From positions 62,001-126,000 of the forward strand of contig JBBIIY010000001.1 of NCBI GenBank assembly GCA_037446255.1: a DNA stretch of 64,000 bases. Reading direction: 5' to 3'. Every line of letters starts with the position of its first letter. Position 1 is the stretch's first letter. The position numbers and the translations under genes are program-made. Under the pieces are notes generated by a model that saw nothing but the letters and a program-made list of their open reading frames with translations, was not told the DNA's origin and did not search any database. Below, piece after piece: positions 63,207 through 64,000 of the stretch. Source of the stretch: Lithacetigena sp037446255 [NCBI: Coprothermobacterota bacterium] (GTDB taxonomy: Bacteria; Coprothermobacterota; HKB111).

Positions 63207-64000
63207 AAAGCACAGAACTGCTTTGCAGGGGAGGAGAGAAACTAAAGAATGGCGGTATTATCTCTCCTGTTTGTGAAAGCGAATTAATACTTTCCTACCT
63301 TCTGGGAAAACCGGATGGAAGTTTGTTAATAAACCCTATTGAAGTTAATAGCGCCGTGGAAAGTGCTTTTGATAATTTAATAAATTTAAGGTTAAATGAA
63401 CAACCCCTGGCTTATCTTATCGGATATCAATATTTTTATGGAAGAAAATTTTTTGTTTATCCAGGGGTTTTTATACCCCGTTATGATAGCGAAATTCTTG
63501 TTTTTGCTGTTTTAAACTATCTTAAAAGGGATAAGGTATATAATATTAATACCCGGTATAATGTCCTGGATTGGGGAATAGGTACAGGAGTTTTGATGAT
63601 TACTCTTACATTGGAATGCCCTCAAATAAATGTTGTGGGGGTGGAAATTAATCCCCAGGCCTGTCAGTTAGCAGAGATAAATGCTAAATATCATGGTCTG
63701 GTTAATACCATTCCTATTTATCAGGCTGATGGGTTTACCTATAGCGAACTGGTTAAACCTGGTTCAATAGATATTCTTGTAAGTAATCCCCCCTACATAA
63801 AAAACAGCTTATGGAAAGAACTTTCACCGGAAGTACAAAAAGAACCAATATCTGCTTTGTTAGGAGGCGAACGGGGAATTGAAGTTTCACTAAATATTTT
63901 GGAATCTTATTACGATAAGATTGCTATAAATGGTAGAGTGTTTTTAGAAACTGACAATGCCGGACCTCTTATTGAGGAAGCTATAAAATCTGGCTACCAG
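63203..64000 (+). CDS. prmC: Peptide chain release factor N5-glutamine methyltransferase (partial, 3' end off window)
   Basis: The TTG start at 63203 overlaps the prfA stop (TTGA) and has AAGGAG five bases upstream. At least 266 codons are present. N-terminal helical domain, then a Rossmann methyltransferase with [15 protein letters not shown], the catalytic NPPY in SNPPYIK, and a C-terminal [11 protein letters not shown] block. It methylates the Gln of the RF1 and RF2 GGQ motif. The C-terminus is beyond the window. Confidence 0.94.
   Translation, partial: MKSTELLCRGGEKLKNGGIISPVCESELILSYLLGKPDGSLLINPIEVNSAVESAFDNLINLRLNEQPLAYLIGYQYFYGRKFFVYPGVFIPRYDSEILVFAVLNYLKRDKVYNINTRYNVLDWGIGTGVLMITLTLECPQINVVGVEINPQACQLAEINAKYHGLVNTIPIYQADGFTYSELVKPGSIDILVSNPPYIKNSLWKELSPEVQKEPISALLGGERGIEVSLNILESYYDKIAINGRVFLETDNAGPLIEEAIKSGYQ

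Overview
The window is AT-rich bacterial chromosome, gene-dense, with a mostly Clostridia/Thermotogota-like gene repertoire: a V-type (rotary) ATPase instead of genes for an F-type one, AsnRS, a short Mfd, LemA/HtpX, SLH-domain proteins, AtoDA/thiolase and FeoAB. Shine-Dalgarno sites of the GGAGG type are common, and sigma-A-like promoters with 17-bp spacing are easy to find. The mixture (V-ATPase with a sodium-type c subunit, SLH-anchored peptide-binding proteins, anaerobe-type CoA metabolism) suggests an anaerobe, plausibly of a candidate or deep-branching phylum such as Atribacterota. The phylum is an inference and cannot be fixed from this sequence alone. No ribosomal RNA, prophage, CRISPR array or intact insertion sequence was seen.

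Layout. 1-5800 (minus strand): tRNA-Ile, tRNA-Ala and the V-ATPase genes H-I-K-E-C-F-A, running off the left edge. 5850-13232 (plus): a membrane-anchored unknown, FtsK/SpoIIIE, a MATE exporter, a PrcB-like/Gmad2 envelope protein, MnmA and a YprB-like nuclease. 13261-13344: a palindromic repeat unit. 13414-19960: hutU, lemA, htpX, ychF, a GNAT protein and asnS, followed by tRNA-Gln. 20144-35801: a long co-directional housekeeping run (Cys-rich protein, glmU, prs, pth, mfd, ileS, surE, obg, nadD, rsfS, RNase P RNA, metG, tatD, a ferredoxin, a Nudix protein).

35814-49069: a methyltransferase, a DUF4388/AbrB-like regulator and two divergent oligopeptide ABC transporter operons. Both transporters use SLH-domain substrate-binding proteins, and a small protein resembling the DNA-binding half of an IS481-type transposase lies between them. 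49105-53813: polysaccharide deacetylase, groESL and a MarR-MATE pair. 53973-56486: thiolase with both acetoacetate CoA-transferase subunits. 56574-64000: QueT, adenosine-specific kinase, feoAB, an HD protein, an M23 peptidase, thymidine kinase, RF1 and the start of prmC.

Main points for a second look: the SLH-anchored twin peptide transporters with only one ATPase pair; Obg starting at AUU and RsfS at CUG, with the end of rsfS inside RNase P RNA; an Obg whose G3/switch II motif is degenerate; several promoters placed so close to start codons that the mRNAs should be leaderless or nearly so; and operator-like inverted repeats at groESL, marR-MATE and feoAB.
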